Assembly (NCBI RefSeq): GCF_018406605.1
Contig: NZ_AP024545.1
Coordinates: forward strand, 2,728,001 to 2,792,000
Reading direction: 5' to 3'
Length of the DNA: 64,000 nt
Source: Noviluteimonas caseinilytica
Lineage (GTDB): Bacteria > Pseudomonadota > Gammaproteobacteria > Xanthomonadales > Xanthomonadaceae
Shown here: positions 25,906 to 34,792 of the stretch, piece by piece
Position numbering within the stretch: the first letter of the stretch is position 1
Layout of the letters: each line of letters opens with the position of its first letter
Translations under genes and position numbers: made by a program
Notes under the pieces: generated by a model
What the model saw: only the letters and a program-made list of their open reading frames with translations
Database searches by the model: none
What the model was told of the DNA's origin: nothing

Positions 25906-26496
25906 CTACCCCAGCAACCCCACCACCCCGGTCGCCACGTCATACATCGCAGGCACCACTTTCAACGAACCATTCTTCACCCGCGAACTCACCACCGTGG
26001 ACGCATGCGTCAGCGTGCTCACCTGGTTGAGGACGTGTCTCCGCGTAACGTCGTCCACTTCGGCGCCCGGGCCGCCGCAATCGTCGATCGCCGGCAGGAT
26101 CCCGGCGAACAACGCGCTGATCTGGCCCGGCACTTCGTCGTTGCGGATGGCCGCCTTGATCGCGCCGCAGTTCGTGTGGCCCATGACGATGATCGCTTTC
26201 ACGCCCAGCACGGCGACGGCGTATTCGAGGCTGGCGATGACTTCGGTCGACGCGGTGTTGCCCGCGATGCGCGTGACGAACACGCGGCCGATGTGTTCGT
26301 CCAGCACCAGCCCCACGGGCACGCGCGAATCGGCGCAGGCGAGGATCGCGACGAACGGGCGCTGGTCGTACGCCGTCTGCGCGTGCAGCACGTCCAGTTC
26401 ATCGCGGGAGACCGACGCCAGGCCTTCGACGAAACGGCGGTTGCCGGCCAGGGCCAGCGCGATGGCGGCGTCGGGGGTGTCGGGCAGGGGTTCCAT
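25906..26496 (-). CDS. Beta-class carbonic anhydrase
   Basis: The 196-residue enzyme carries all zinc and catalytic residues of the class: C-A-D-S-R-V (Cys54, Asp56, Arg58) and H-T-N-C-G-A (His107, Cys110). It interconverts carbon dioxide and bicarbonate in the cytosol, supplying bicarbonate to carboxylases. The second half is complete. It lies 38 bases downstream of the PhoD-like gene on the same strand. Confidence 0.95.
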   Translation of the reverse strand: MEPLPDTPDAAIALALAGNRRFVEGLASVSRDELDVLHAQTAYDQRPFVAILACADSRVPVGLVLDEHIGRVFVTRIAGNTASTEVIASLEYAVAVLGVKAIIVMGHTNCGAIKAAIRNDEVPGQISALFAGILPAIDDCGGPGAEVDDVTRRHVLNQVSTLTHASTVVSSRVKNGSLKVVPAMYDVATGVVGLLG

Positions 26497-26534
26497 CCTT
26501 CAAGCAACGCACGGGTGGCGGCGCACCCGGACAT

Positions 26535-28610
26535 TCACACCGACAGGCCCGCGTCGCCCTCCACGACGCTCTGCCGCATCTGCGGCCGTTCACCCGCCTG
26601 CCAGAGTGCGATTTCATGGCGCACGCGATACCGCAGCGGCCCGCCATCCGTGCCGGGGCTGCGCGCGATGGGCCGCGGGATGCAGACGAATTCGGTGACC
26701 ATCGTGGTGGCGTCGACGCGCACCGTCGAGTAACCGTGCCCGCCCATGTCGACGAAGGCCAGATGCGGCGCCATGTCGGGATTGCGCACCGCGTAAGCCT
26801 TCGTCCGATCGCCGCGCTTCGCGTATTCCAGCGCGGAACGCACACCATGCCGCAGCAGCAGGTTGATCGTCGCCTGCGACGGGCCGCCGCCCGGGCTGGC
26901 GAGGTACAACGGCCGCAAGGGATCGTCTTGCTTCACGTTGTGTTCGTTGGCCTCCACCGTGCCCGGCGCGGAGATCGAACCGGTGACGAACGTGACGCCC
27001 ACCGGTTCGAACGCCGCAGGCGGCAACGCCTTCGCGGCATAGCCGGCCCAGAAACTGTGGCGATCGCCGGACACGATGGCGAACCCGGTGATGCCGGCGT
27101 CGCGCACGGTGTCGAAGATTTCGGCGCGCTCGTGGTACGTGGCGCCCCAGTCGCCGGTGGCCATGACCGCGAAATCCTCGTTGGGCCACTTCGCCAGCGT
27201 GGGCGGCAGGTGCTGCGGGTCCACGCGCCAGTCGGGCGTGCCCAGCGAATTGCCCCAGATCTTCCACGTGCCTTGCGCACTGCGCAGGCGTTCGAGGAAC
27301 CAGGTCTTCTGCTTCGCGCCCAGCATCGTCTGCGCGGCTTCCTTCGCGCGGTAATTCGGGATGTGCTTGTCGCCGAACGACAGCGTGGCCGGCGGGTGGC
27401 CGTCGGCATAGTCGCGGCCGCCGTCGAGTTGCCGTGCCAGCGTCTCGGGGACGAAGCCCAGCGTGTCGCCTTCGAACAGCGGATTGATCTCGTCGCGCGA
27501 ACCCGGATCGCGCGAACGGAAGCTGCGTTGGTCGGTGAGCAGCAAGTCGATGTGCCGCCCCCAGCGCAAGGCGCGATACGCGATGAGGCTGTCGATCGCG
27601 GCGAGGTTGTTGGGTTCCTGCCCCAGGCCGTCGTCGTCGAAGGTGGTGACCGGGGCATCGACCACGTGCGGCGCAGCGAACGTATCCAGCGACGCGCCCG
27701 GCGGCGACACGCGCGCCGGCTGGTATTCGAACCACGCCTGGTTGGCGGCCACCTTCAGCGTCTGCGCAGGCTCCAGGCCCGCGCCGAATTCCTGGATCGA
27801 CTGCCAGCCCTGCCACGAGAATTCGTGGTTGTCCCACATCGCCACGAACGGAAACCGCGCACGTGCATCCTGGATGTCGGGATCCTGCAAGTACGCGTGG
27901 TAGAGCGCGCGGTAGTCGTCGAGCGAGCCGGGCACCGTGAAGCGGTTCTTCGCCACCGCCTTGCCGTGTTCGAACGTGATCGGGAACGTGATGACGCGAT
28001 CGTAGCGATGGCCGTTCTTCACCTGCGACGGGACCTGCACGACCTCGTAGATGAAGTCGCCCAGGTGCAGCACGAAGCCGATGCGCTCGCCGGGTGCCGC
28101 GCGTTCGTCTTCGAAGATCATCTTGCGATAGGCGTTCTGCGCGCCTTCGCAGATGTTCTGGCAACTGACGAAGGCGAAGCGCGCGGGCCGCGCATCGTCG
28201 TGCGCCGGCGACGTGAGCGTGCGACCGATGCGGCTGCCGTTGCCCTCCTCGTCCACGAAGCGGTACCAGTATTCGCGGGCCGGTTGCAGGTCGGCGACCA
28301 GCACGCGGCTGGTCCAGTCGGACGCGGCCTGCACGCGCGCCGACGCCGTCGCGACCACGCGCGTGAACGCGGGATCCTCCGCCACTTCGACGAGCAGCGT
28401 GGCGCCGTCGCGCCCGTCCGTATACGGGCGTCGCGTCCAGAGCAGGGCGCTGTTGAAGTCGGGGTCGCCGGAGGCCACGCCTTGCGGATACAGGTCGCGC
28501 CGTTCGCGCCAGCCACTCGACGACGGCTGCACGGACGCGCAGCCCCAGGCGAGGGTGGCGCCCAACGCGGCGGAGAGTTTCAGGAACTGGCGGCGATCCA
28601 TGGTCGGCAT
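26535..28610 (-). CDS. phoD: PhoD-like alkaline phosphatase, Tat-exported
   Basis: The 691-residue product starts with a twin-arginine signal (D-R-R-Q-F-L-K-L followed by a hydrophobic stretch ending W-G-C-A), so it is exported folded. An N-terminal fibronectin-like domain begins F/Y-P-Q-G-V-A-S-G-D-P. The phosphatase core has L-H-L-G-D-F-I-Y-E, W-D-N-H-E-F-S-W and a late V-S-G-D-R-H-S-F-W-A-G-Y, all metal-ligand motifs of the PhoD family. It should hydrolyse phosphate diesters or monoesters in the periplasm or outside. The start at 28610 is chosen for AGAGG at good spacing; an ATG three codons on is possible. No Pho box was identified. Confidence 0.92.
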   Translation of the reverse strand: MPTMDRRQFLKLSAALGATLAWGCASVQPSSSGWRERRDLYPQGVASGDPDFNSALLWTRRPYTDGRDGATLLVEVAEDPAFTRVVATASARVQAASDWTSRVLVADLQPAREYWYRFVDEEGNGSRIGRTLTSPAHDDARPARFAFVSCQNICEGAQNAYRKMIFEDERAAPGERIGFVLHLGDFIYEVVQVPSQVKNGHRYDRVITFPITFEHGKAVAKNRFTVPGSLDDYRALYHAYLQDPDIQDARARFPFVAMWDNHEFSWQGWQSIQEFGAGLEPAQTLKVAANQAWFEYQPARVSPPGASLDTFAAPHVVDAPVTTFDDDGLGQEPNNLAAIDSLIAYRALRWGRHIDLLLTDQRSFRSRDPGSRDEINPLFEGDTLGFVPETLARQLDGGRDYADGHPPATLSFGDKHIPNYRAKEAAQTMLGAKQKTWFLERLRSAQGTWKIWGNSLGTPDWRVDPQHLPPTLAKWPNEDFAVMATGDWGATYHERAEIFDTVRDAGITGFAIVSGDRHSFWAGYAAKALPPAAFEPVGVTFVTGSISAPGTVEANEHNVKQDDPLRPLYLASPGGGPSQATINLLLRHGVRSALEYAKRGDRTKAYAVRNPDMAPHLAFVDMGGHGYSTVRVDATTMVTEFVCIPRPIARSPGTDGGPLRYRVRHEIALWQAGERPQMRQSVVEGDAGLSV

Positions 28611-28734
28611 TCGGGCCTCTGCAGCACGGCGCGCGGATCGCGGCGTCGCCACGCTAGACCTGATCCCCGGCGCGGGAGCCTGCCGGAAGTCACCCGTGCG
28701 AAACTCGGCCGTTCCAACGGATCGGCGCAGCGCA

Positions 28735-29243
28735 ATGATCGAGCTTCCCGTCAGGGACCCGTGCGACCTGTGTGAAACGGCAAGCCGCGAAGATCGCTGG
28801 GCGATCATCGAGGAAAGCGAACACACGCTCACCCTGATCAATCCGTGGCAGTTCGAAGTCGGACAGTGCTGCGTCATCACGCGGCGGCATGTCGCGTTGT
28901 CGATCTTTCGCCCGAGGAATGCGCGGCCATCCTGGTCCAGGCGCAGCGCGTGGCGCAGGCGTTGGTCAGGGCTTACCACCCGCTCGGGATCCTGACGTTC
29001 CAGAACAACGGGGTGTACAGCGGACAGGAAACGCCGCACTTCCATTTCCATGTCGTGCCGCGGCAGGCGGGGAGCGATTGGGGGATCGGGCCGCCGCAGC
29101 TGGCGACCTTCGATGGGGCGGGGCGGCTACGCGGGACGGTGCATGATGCGGGCGGGGATGCGCAGCGGCGGGAACGTGTGCGGGCATCGGCAAGCCAGCT
29201 GGCGGAGACCGTGGCGTTGATTCGTTCGAAACTGCCGGAGTAG
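28735..29243 (+). pseudogene. HIT-family hydrolase, frameshifted
   Basis: The 5' part encodes I-E-L-P-V-R-D-P-C-D-L-C-E and runs to T-R-R-H-V-A-L-S. The 3' part, in another frame, continues D-L-S-P-E-E-C-A-A-I-L and reaches the catalytic H-F-H-F-H-V-V-P. Adding one G near 28902 joins both halves into a full-length HIT (histidine triad) protein. Such proteins hydrolyse nucleotide phosphoramidates or similar links. All key histidines are present, so a sequencing slip is as likely as true decay. Confidence 0.85.
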
Positions 29244-29249
29244 GGGCGC

Positions 29250-29504
29250 ATGGCATTCCAAATCCTGTTCATCACCGAAGGCGACGCCATCCATCCTGCT
29301 GCCGAGATCCAGTTCGATCATCAACGGCTCTGCATCGTGCGTTTTTCGCCCGCGGGCGCGCCGGAGCTCGAATTCGTCCAGGACCTTTACGTCGGGGGGG
29401 ACGTAGCGATGATTTTCCCGTTCGAGGAATTCATGGACACGCTTCGCATTGCATTGGACGACCTGGTTGCGTGGCGGCAGAACCTGGAGGAATTGGATCG
29501 ATGA
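29250..29504 (+). CDS. Small hypothetical protein
   Basis: An 84-residue acidic soluble protein with strand-rich start (F-Q-I-L-F-I-T-E-G) and a C-terminal helix L-R-I-A-L-D-D-L-V-A-W-R-Q. It begins seven bases after the HIT stop and its stop overlaps the next start, so these form one transcript. No family recognised. Confidence 0.7.
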   Translation: MAFQILFITEGDAIHPAAEIQFDHQRLCIVRFSPAGAPELEFVQDLYVGGDVAMIFPFEEFMDTLRIALDDLVAWRQNLEELDR

Positions 29505-29753
29505 TCAGGACTATCGGCAAGCCGCGTAGCTGGTGGCTATTCGCCGGTTCCTGCGCGACTGCACTCCTGCTGGGGTGGCTTGTGCCTCGGGCTTTACTTC
29601 GCCGGGGTGCATGCTGCGGGGCAGATCGGCTTCTGTATCGTCGTGGCTTGCGGGGTAGTCGCCGCCGTCTCGTGCATCCGCTACTTTGCAGGCCAGATCT
29701 CAGGACGTTACAGCGACCTGAGCGGCAAGCGCTGGACGGAATTGCCGTGGTAG
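29501..29753 (+). pseudogene. Small two-helix membrane protein, frameshifted
   Basis: The start overlaps the previous stop (ATGA). The first frame encodes W-W-L-F-A-G-S-C-A-T-A-L-L-L-G. A second frame then gives L-C-L-G-L-Y-F-A-G and a hydrophobic helix ending R-Y-F-A-G-Q-I-S-G-R-Y-S-D-L. Removing one G from the GGGG run at 29572-29575 restores one frame to the TAG at 29751. The reconstructed protein has about 83 residues and two membrane helices. Confidence 0.65.
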
Positions 29754-29787
29754 CGATCGCCGCACCCCACTCACTTCCGGTCACGCC

Positions 29788-30018
29788 ATGTCATACCCAA
29801 CGCTTGAAGACCCCGCGTTCGATCGTGCGATCACCTTGCGGGACGCCTATCGGATCATGGAGCGATTCGCGAGCGCTTACCTGGCGCGCGGCGACACCTT
29901 GGTCTCCGACTTCCTGTACGCCTATGCAGGGGAATGCATCGGCGGCGGAGTGACGGATCCAGTCGCCATCGGCGATTTCCTCGACGCTGCAGATCAGACG
30001 TTGAACCCGAAGGAATGA
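29788..30018 (+). CDS. Small hypothetical protein
   Basis: A 76-residue soluble acidic protein, mostly helical, with R-D-A-Y-R-I-M-E-R-F and a Gly-rich turn C-I-G-G-G-V-T-D-P. It lies four bases before the next gene. No family recognised. Confidence 0.65.
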   Translation: MSYPTLEDPAFDRAITLRDAYRIMERFASAYLARGDTLVSDFLYAYAGECIGGGVTDPVAIGDFLDAADQTLNPKE

Positions 30019-30022
30019 GATC

Positions 30023-30655
30023 GTGTTGAACTGGGGCAGGATCGCAAAGTACGCCGTCGTGTTGTTCGTCGTGCAGTGCGTGATCGGACTCATCGTGGGC
30101 TTTTTCACGCCCGAGTTGTCGGGCAGCGTTCGCATGCACTGGCTCGGCACACACGGGCCTACGATCCTCGTGCTCCTGGAATGGCTCGTGCTGGTCTGCG
30201 CCCTGCTGGTGGGCACGGGCATCGGACGGAAGTTCCTGTGCCTGGCGCTCGCGTGTGTCGCGATGGGCGGTTGCACGTCTGTTCGCCCGGATGGCACGGC
30301 GCTGACGGGCTCGGCCGGCTTTGCCTGCGACATCGATGATGGCCCGGCCACGCTCGCCCACCTGCAAGCCAACGGTGCCGGCGTGACGTGGATCTTCAAC
30401 GTCCATGGCCAGTCCCCCGATGGGCTGGATGGCGAGTATCCGATCAACGCCAGCGGACGACGTGGGTCGGCAAGCCTGCGAATATGCAACGACGCCATGG
30501 ACTGCACGGCAGCGGTCGAAGGCACTGTCGTCGTCACCAGGCAGCATCGACGCCGGTTGGAGGGTTGGTTGGCGTACCGTTTGCCATCGCAGGCATCACA
30601 GCGTCGAGCGTTCGTGGCGGACATCGACATGGCGGATCGTGCAACCTGCCCATAG
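30023..30655 (+). CDS. Membrane protein fused in frame to a lipoprotein-like domain
   Basis: The 210-residue frame starts with two membrane helices (about residues 9-27 and 47-66). It then contains what looks like a second protein start: G-R-K-F-L-C-L-A-L-A-C-V-A-M-G-G-C-T-S, a complete lipoprotein signal with lipobox at about residue 84. The rest is a soluble domain with V-T-W-I-F-N-V-H-G and four more cysteines. A GTG at 30209 could start the lipoprotein separately. Either two genes were joined by a deletion or there is an internal start. Confidence 0.6.
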   Translation: MLNWGRIAKYAVVLFVVQCVIGLIVGFFTPELSGSVRMHWLGTHGPTILVLLEWLVLVCALLVGTGIGRKFLCLALACVAMGGCTSVRPDGTALTGSAGFACDIDDGPATLAHLQANGAGVTWIFNVHGQSPDGLDGEYPINASGRRGSASLRICNDAMDCTAAVEGTVVVTRQHRRRLEGWLAYRLPSQASQRRAFVADIDMADRATCP

Positions 30656-30679
30656 CCGGCAGGCGCATGGAGGACCGGG

Positions 30680-31228
30680 ATGAAGATCCGATGGATCATG
30701 TTGGCCGCCCTCGGGATTGCCATGCATCCCGACGATGCCCGCGCCGCGAATGCAGATCCTTGCGACAGCGCAGCCGGCATGGCCGCGGAAGCCGCGCTTG
30801 AATTGAAAGAGGCCCGGTTGAACGCCGGTGCATTCGTCGGAACGTTTGAAATCGAAAACGCCAGCAAGACGAGTTCGATTTCGGTCGGGCTGGTCAGCGA
30901 GTCGGGCGGCGAGTTTGCCTTCAGGCCCGACTTCTCCATCGAGTCCCTCGACTTGTCCGGCCAATGGCGGCGGTTGATCGACCTGCCTGGCAGCTATCGG
31001 ACGGGGCCGGCGATGCGCGTCTTGCCGCCCGGAGGAAAGCAGCAATTCAAGGCGATCCTGATGACGGCCGAAACGGCACGCCTGGATGCCCGTGAATTCA
31101 GATTGTTGTTGCGCACTTACAACCCGCGCCTTTGCGTCAGGTCGGTGCCTTTCCATGGCCTGCCGCCGAAGCCGCCCGTGCAGCGGCCGGAGCCGACACG
31201 ACTGGTGGCCAGGCCCGGGGTTCCATAA
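30680..31228 (+). CDS. Secreted hypothetical protein
   Basis: A 182-residue precursor with a short signal peptide (M-K-I-R-W-I-M-L-A-A-L, end A-R-A near residue 22). The mature domain has beta-strand character with G-A-F-V-G-T-F-E-I-E-N-A-S and a late P-P-G-G-K-Q-Q-F turn, reminiscent of Ig-like domains. Two cysteines. It follows the fused gene by 24 bases. No family recognised. Confidence 0.65.
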   Translation: MKIRWIMLAALGIAMHPDDARAANADPCDSAAGMAAEAALELKEARLNAGAFVGTFEIENASKTSSISVGLVSESGGEFAFRPDFSIESLDLSGQWRRLIDLPGSYRTGPAMRVLPPGGKQQFKAILMTAETARLDAREFRLLLRTYNPRLCVRSVPFHGLPPKPPVQRPEPTRLVARPGVP

Positions 31229-31261
31229 ACTCGCACCGTCCAACGATCGAGCCAGGCCCAC

Positions 31262-31609
31262 ATGGGGACGATCTTGAGCTTGATGGAACGCCTCGCCCAG
31301 CGCGCAACCCCCGGGCGCATGCCCGTGGCCGTCACGCCTTTCGGGTTTACCGTCGGGTCCATCTTCGTGGCCTGGCAGCGGGTTTCCGCGATCGCGGCCT
31401 GCATGGTGGATCGCACGACCGCGGACGCGGTGTCCCTCGAGTTCGCATTCGACGACCAGACCCTTGCGGTCAGCGAACTGCAGCCCGGATTCGATCTGCT
31501 GGAGGCCGCGATGGTGGCGTGCTTCCCGACCACTGCCGACTGGCGCCAGCGTGTCCTGCACGCGCCGTGCGATCCCTTCCGCGCGCTGCTTTTCAAGCGA
31601 GCGCCCTGA
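31262..31609 (+). CDS. Small hypothetical protein
   Basis: A 115-residue soluble protein. It has a strand pair F-G-F-T-V-G-S-I-F-V-A-W-Q-R-V and a C-terminal helix D-L-L-E-A-A-M-V-A-C-F-P, the shape of a small PH-like or plasma-membrane-associated fold, but no firm match. No close ribosome site. Confidence 0.6.
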   Translation: MGTILSLMERLAQRATPGRMPVAVTPFGFTVGSIFVAWQRVSAIAACMVDRTTADAVSLEFAFDDQTLAVSELQPGFDLLEAAMVACFPTTADWRQRVLHAPCDPFRALLFKRAP

Positions 31610-31668
31610 TGCGGGATTTCAGGAACGGCCTCCGTCGCGTCACTGGTCCCGAACCCACGGAGGCAGCC

Positions 31669-32064
31669 ATGCAGCGCATTGTCATTTCCGTACTCCTCGC
31701 GGGCCTGCCACTGCTGTGCCATGCGCAGCAACCGCGCGTGTCCGAGCCCACGCGCGTGCAAAGCCCGGACACGGCCCCCTTCGACGCGCTCCATCGCACG
31801 ACCGATCCGCGCAGCCCGCAGGCATTCGCATTCCTCCGTGCGTACGGAACGCCTTCGGCGCAGCAGGTGGCCGCGCACGGGTGGCCGGTGGCGGCGTCCT
31901 TGCCCGAGGGACTTGCGCGGCACAAGCTCGGCAGCCGGGGCGCGATCGAGGATCAGCCCTACGTGCTGCTCGTCGACGCAGACCACAAGCGCATGTACCT
32001 GCTGCGACAGGATCGGCAGGGCGCCGTCGTGTATGGGCCCATCCAGTATCCGCGCGGCATCTGA
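31669..32064 (+). CDS. Secreted hypothetical protein
   Basis: A 131-residue precursor with signal peptide Q-R-I-V-I-S-V-L-L-A-G-L-P-L-L ending C-H-A. The mature part is hydrophilic, with a C-terminal strand pair Y-V-L-L-V-D-A-D-H-K-R-M-Y-L-L-R. GGAGG before the ATG at 31669 fixes the start against a longer frame. No family recognised. Confidence 0.65.
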   Translation: MQRIVISVLLAGLPLLCHAQQPRVSEPTRVQSPDTAPFDALHRTTDPRSPQAFAFLRAYGTPSAQQVAAHGWPVAASLPEGLARHKLGSRGAIEDQPYVLLVDADHKRMYLLRQDRQGAVVYGPIQYPRGI

Positions 32065-32077
32065 GTCCCGCGACGCC

Positions 32078-32482
32078 ATGCCGCAACCCGCCGATGCCGT
32101 CCTCTCGGTCATGCTCGCCGTGCCGGACGCGGCAGCCGCCACCGCGTGGTATCGCAGCGCATTGGGTGCGGAAGAACTGTGGAATCTCGGTTCGGTCGTG
32201 GGCCTGGTGATCGCGGGCGCACCGGTGTTCCTCGGCGAGCCCGCCAACAATGGTTGGGACTTTCCTGCGCGACTCGGGATGCCCTCGGTGCGCATCGAAG
32301 TCTTCTGCGACGATCCGGATGCGTTCCTGTCCCGTGCGGTCGCCGCCGGCGCCGTCGGCCGCACATATCCGACGCGCTTGCACGACATGCCGTGGGGCCC
32401 GCATCGCCAGGGCAGTTTCGTCGATCCGTTCGGGCACCTGTGGTTCGTGGGGGATCGTTCGCCGTTGAAGCAATCAACATGA
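32078..32482 (+). CDS. VOC-family (glyoxalase-like) protein
   Basis: A 134-residue protein with the paired beta-alpha-beta-beta-beta layout of vicinal oxygen chelate proteins. It begins S-V-M-L-A-V-P-D-A-A-A-A-T-A-W-Y, and ends with G-S-F-V-D-P-F-G-H-L-W-F-V. His and Glu positions of the metal site are partly present (E-V-F in the middle, H-L-W at the end). Members are lyases, dioxygenases or resistance proteins, so the activity is open. Its stop overlaps the next start (ATGA). Confidence 0.85.
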   Translation: MPQPADAVLSVMLAVPDAAAATAWYRSALGAEELWNLGSVVGLVIAGAPVFLGEPANNGWDFPARLGMPSVRIEVFCDDPDAFLSRAVAAGAVGRTYPTRLHDMPWGPHRQGSFVDPFGHLWFVGDRSPLKQST

Positions 32483-33060
32483 GCGACGCACCGGACGATC
32501 CCGCCGCACGCCGCCTCGACCTGGCAGCCAAGCGCGACGCCTTGTTCGCGCAGCAAGCCGAGCGCGCGGCGCAGCAGCGGCATGCGGAAGAAGCGGCGGA
32601 ATTCCACCGTTATCACGGCGCCGCGCTGGAAGCGGCGGGCGTGCGGCATGCGTTGCACTGGAACACCGAGGCCGCGCGCGGGCCGCTCACGACGTATCCG
32701 ATCGGATTCGCCAGCATCCGCTGGGATTTCGTGCCGCATGCCGTCCGCCAACAGGGCGAGAGTCCGGCGCGCCTCAAGGAACTGCTCGAGGAAGCCTTGC
32801 GCGCCCTGGACGTGGCGCCCACGACGACGGTGATCGTGGACTGGTGCGTCTCGCGGCGCCCGCGCGTCGCGCTGTCCGCGGCCGATGCGTGCGCGCATGC
32901 GATCGCGTTGATGGCGTGCGCGTCCGACACGTGGGTGTATGCGCAGGGGGCGACGTGGGTGGTGGAGATCCACCACGACGGGTGGGTGACGTATGCCGAC
33001 CGCCCGGGATTGCCGGAACATGCGGGTGACGGATGGCGGGACGAACGGACCGGACGCTGA
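32479..33060 (+). CDS. Hypothetical protein coupled to the VOC gene
   Basis: A 193-residue soluble protein. The first 60 residues form a charged helix rich in Ala, Arg and Gln. The rest has G-F-A-S-I-R-W-D-F-V-P-H, V-I-V-D-W-C-V-S-R-R-P and V-V-E-I-H-H-D-G-W-V, a mixed alpha/beta domain. It shares an ATGA overlap with the VOC gene. No family recognised. Confidence 0.65.
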   Translation: MSDAPDDPAARRLDLAAKRDALFAQQAERAAQQRHAEEAAEFHRYHGAALEAAGVRHALHWNTEAARGPLTTYPIGFASIRWDFVPHAVRQQGESPARLKELLEEALRALDVAPTTTVIVDWCVSRRPRVALSAADACAHAIALMACASDTWVYAQGATWVVEIHHDGWVTYADRPGLPEHAGDGWRDERTGR

Positions 33061-33106
33061 GGTTGGGCGGAACGCAATCCACCCCCGCATGCGGCATGCT
33101 GTCGCC

Positions 33107-33715
33107 ATGGACGCCAAACCCTTCGCGCCCGCCTGCGAGCGCAACCGTGATCCGATCCTCGCGGTGCTGCGCACGCAGTTTGCCGATCGCCGCAACGTGC
33201 TCGAAGTGGGCAGCGGCACCGGGCAGCACGCGGTGTACTTCGCGGCCGCGATGCCGTGGCTGCGCTGGCAGTGCGCCGACCTGCCATCCCAACTCCCCGG
33301 CATCCGGCAATGGCTGGACGAAGCCGATCTTCCCAACACACCGCCGCCGCTCGCGCTCGACGTCAGCGGGCGATGGCCGGCCGGGCCTTATGACGCAGTG
33401 TTCAGCGCGAACATCCTGCACATCGTCGGCTGGCCCGGGGTGGAGGCGTTCTTCGCCGGCGTCGGGCGCGTGCTCGAAGCGGACGGCATGCTCGTCGTGT
33501 ACGGGCCCTTCAACGAAGGCGGCACGTACACCAGCGAAAGCAACCGCGATTTCGATGCGTGGCTGAAAGCGCGCGATCCGCGTTCCGGCATCCGCGATCT
33601 CGAAGCGGTGCAGGAGCTTGCGGCGCAGGTTGGCTTGCATGCCGTCGACAACGTGGCGATGCCGGCGAACAACCGTTGCCTCGTGTGGCGGCGGCAGGCG
33701 CGGGCAGCACGATGA
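33107..33715 (+). CDS. DUF938 SAM-dependent methyltransferase-like protein
   Basis: A 202-residue protein. Motif I of class I methyltransferases reads L-E-V-G-S-G-T-G-Q-H-A near residue 32. The sequences P-F-A-P-A-C-E-R-N-R-D-P-I-L at the start, F-S-A-N-I-L-H-I in the middle and Y-G-P-F-N-E-G-G-x-Y-T-S-x-S-N are signature stretches of DUF938. The methyl acceptor is unknown. Its stop overlaps the next start (ATGA). Confidence 0.88.
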   Translation: MDAKPFAPACERNRDPILAVLRTQFADRRNVLEVGSGTGQHAVYFAAAMPWLRWQCADLPSQLPGIRQWLDEADLPNTPPPLALDVSGRWPAGPYDAVFSANILHIVGWPGVEAFFAGVGRVLEADGMLVVYGPFNEGGTYTSESNRDFDAWLKARDPRSGIRDLEAVQELAAQVGLHAVDNVAMPANNRCLVWRRQARAAR

Positions 33716-34110
33716 CGCGATCCATCTACGCCGTAGCGCGCGTGCCCGCGCTGATTCGATATGGCATCGCCGCGATCGTCGCGGGTTTCATGGTGTTCGC
33801 GGGCGTCGCGTTGGCGGGGGCAGGGCACGGCTGGGTCGCTGGCGGCTTCGGATGTTTTGCCCTTGCGCCGATCTGCTTTGTCGCGTGGGCCAATGCGGTG
33901 GGTGCGCGTCCGTCTCGTCCAAGGGCGGTGGCAACCGCGGGCCTGGCGCTGGTCGCCTGCATCGTCGTGGCCGTCGCCACGTCCTTCGAAGGCTTCGCAC
34001 GCTTCGTCCACCATTGGTCCGCGGTCGGCATCGGCGGAATCCTCGTTGCAGGATTTGCTTATCTCAATGCGTTGCTTGTGTCTGCGGTAACGATCAAGCG
34101 TGCAGGGTGA
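33712..34110 (+). CDS. Four-helix membrane protein
   Basis: A 132-residue protein with membrane segments near residues 14-35, 41-60, 71-88 and 101-122. The ATG overlaps the methyltransferase stop, so translation is coupled. No family recognised. Confidence 0.65.
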   Translation: MTRSIYAVARVPALIRYGIAAIVAGFMVFAGVALAGAGHGWVAGGFGCFALAPICFVAWANAVGARPSRPRAVATAGLALVACIVVAVATSFEGFARFVHHWSAVGIGGILVAGFAYLNALLVSAVTIKRAG

Positions 34111-34127
34111 TTGGATACACTCCGCCC

Positions 34128-34340
34128 ATGCGCGCAAAGGACCTGCCTCGTCGTGTCCATTGGCTCGGAAGGGGCCTGTTGCTGGTTTCCGCCGCGGGCG
34201 TCGCCTACACCGCGGTAGCGGCGTACACGCCCCATCCCGATGCCACGTTCTGGCTGCTCGCGGCGTTGTCGGTCCTGCTCCTCGTCGTGGCGCTGTTCGG
34301 CCCGGCGCGCCTTCGAAACCTTCTGATCGGCATCGCCTGA
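34128..34340 (+). CDS. Small two-helix membrane protein
   Basis: A 70-residue protein with membrane segments near residues 13-32 and 41-59. A GTG at 34107, overlapping the previous stop, would extend it by seven residues. It lies in the run of closely spaced genes that starts at 33107. No family recognised. Confidence 0.55.
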   Translation: MRAKDLPRRVHWLGRGLLLVSAAGVAYTAVAAYTPHPDATFWLLAALSVLLLVVALFGPARLRNLLIGIA

Positions 34341-34345
34341 GCGCG

Positions 34346-34786
34346 ATGCCCGCGGTGCAACGCCCCATGCAGACATTCCATTGGCTCGAGAAGTTCGACT
34401 TCGACGGACACGCGCTCGTCGTCCAGGTTGCGCAACTCGTGCGCGGCGAACCCGACGGCGCCATCGGACATCCCCTCGAAGTCACGCCGGACTCCGCCCG
34501 TTACCGCGTGCATTTCCCGGTCGTCGGGGCGTTCAAGACCGTGCCGGAATTGTTCAGTGAGGTGTCGGAGACCGCGAACAAGGTGGATGTATTCCTTTTC
34601 CACGAACCGGACAGCGCCTACGCGGCCGAAATGCAGCATGCGATGGCACTGGCAAGCGACATTCCGAGCGGCGGCGTGCAGCACTACGTGGTCCATGCCG
34701 AAAACGTCGTCACGCATGTGCTGGCGGCAAGCGCACCGCAGGTGTCGCGCGTTCCGATGGATCCTGACCCGCGGGCAGGGGCGTAG
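34346..34786 (+). CDS. Hypothetical protein
   Basis: A 146-residue soluble protein (an ATG at 34367 would remove seven residues). It contains F-D-F-D-G-H-A-L-V-V-Q-V-A, the strand Y-R-V-H-F-P-V-V-G-A-F and the helix Y-A-A-E-M-Q-H-A-M-A-L-A. Three histidines near the end could bind metal, but nothing confirms this. No family recognised. Confidence 0.65.
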   Translation: MPAVQRPMQTFHWLEKFDFDGHALVVQVAQLVRGEPDGAIGHPLEVTPDSARYRVHFPVVGAFKTVPELFSEVSETANKVDVFLFHEPDSAYAAEMQHAMALASDIPSGGVQHYVVHAENVVTHVLAASAPQVSRVPMDPDPRAGA

Positions 34787-34792
34787 CGGCGC

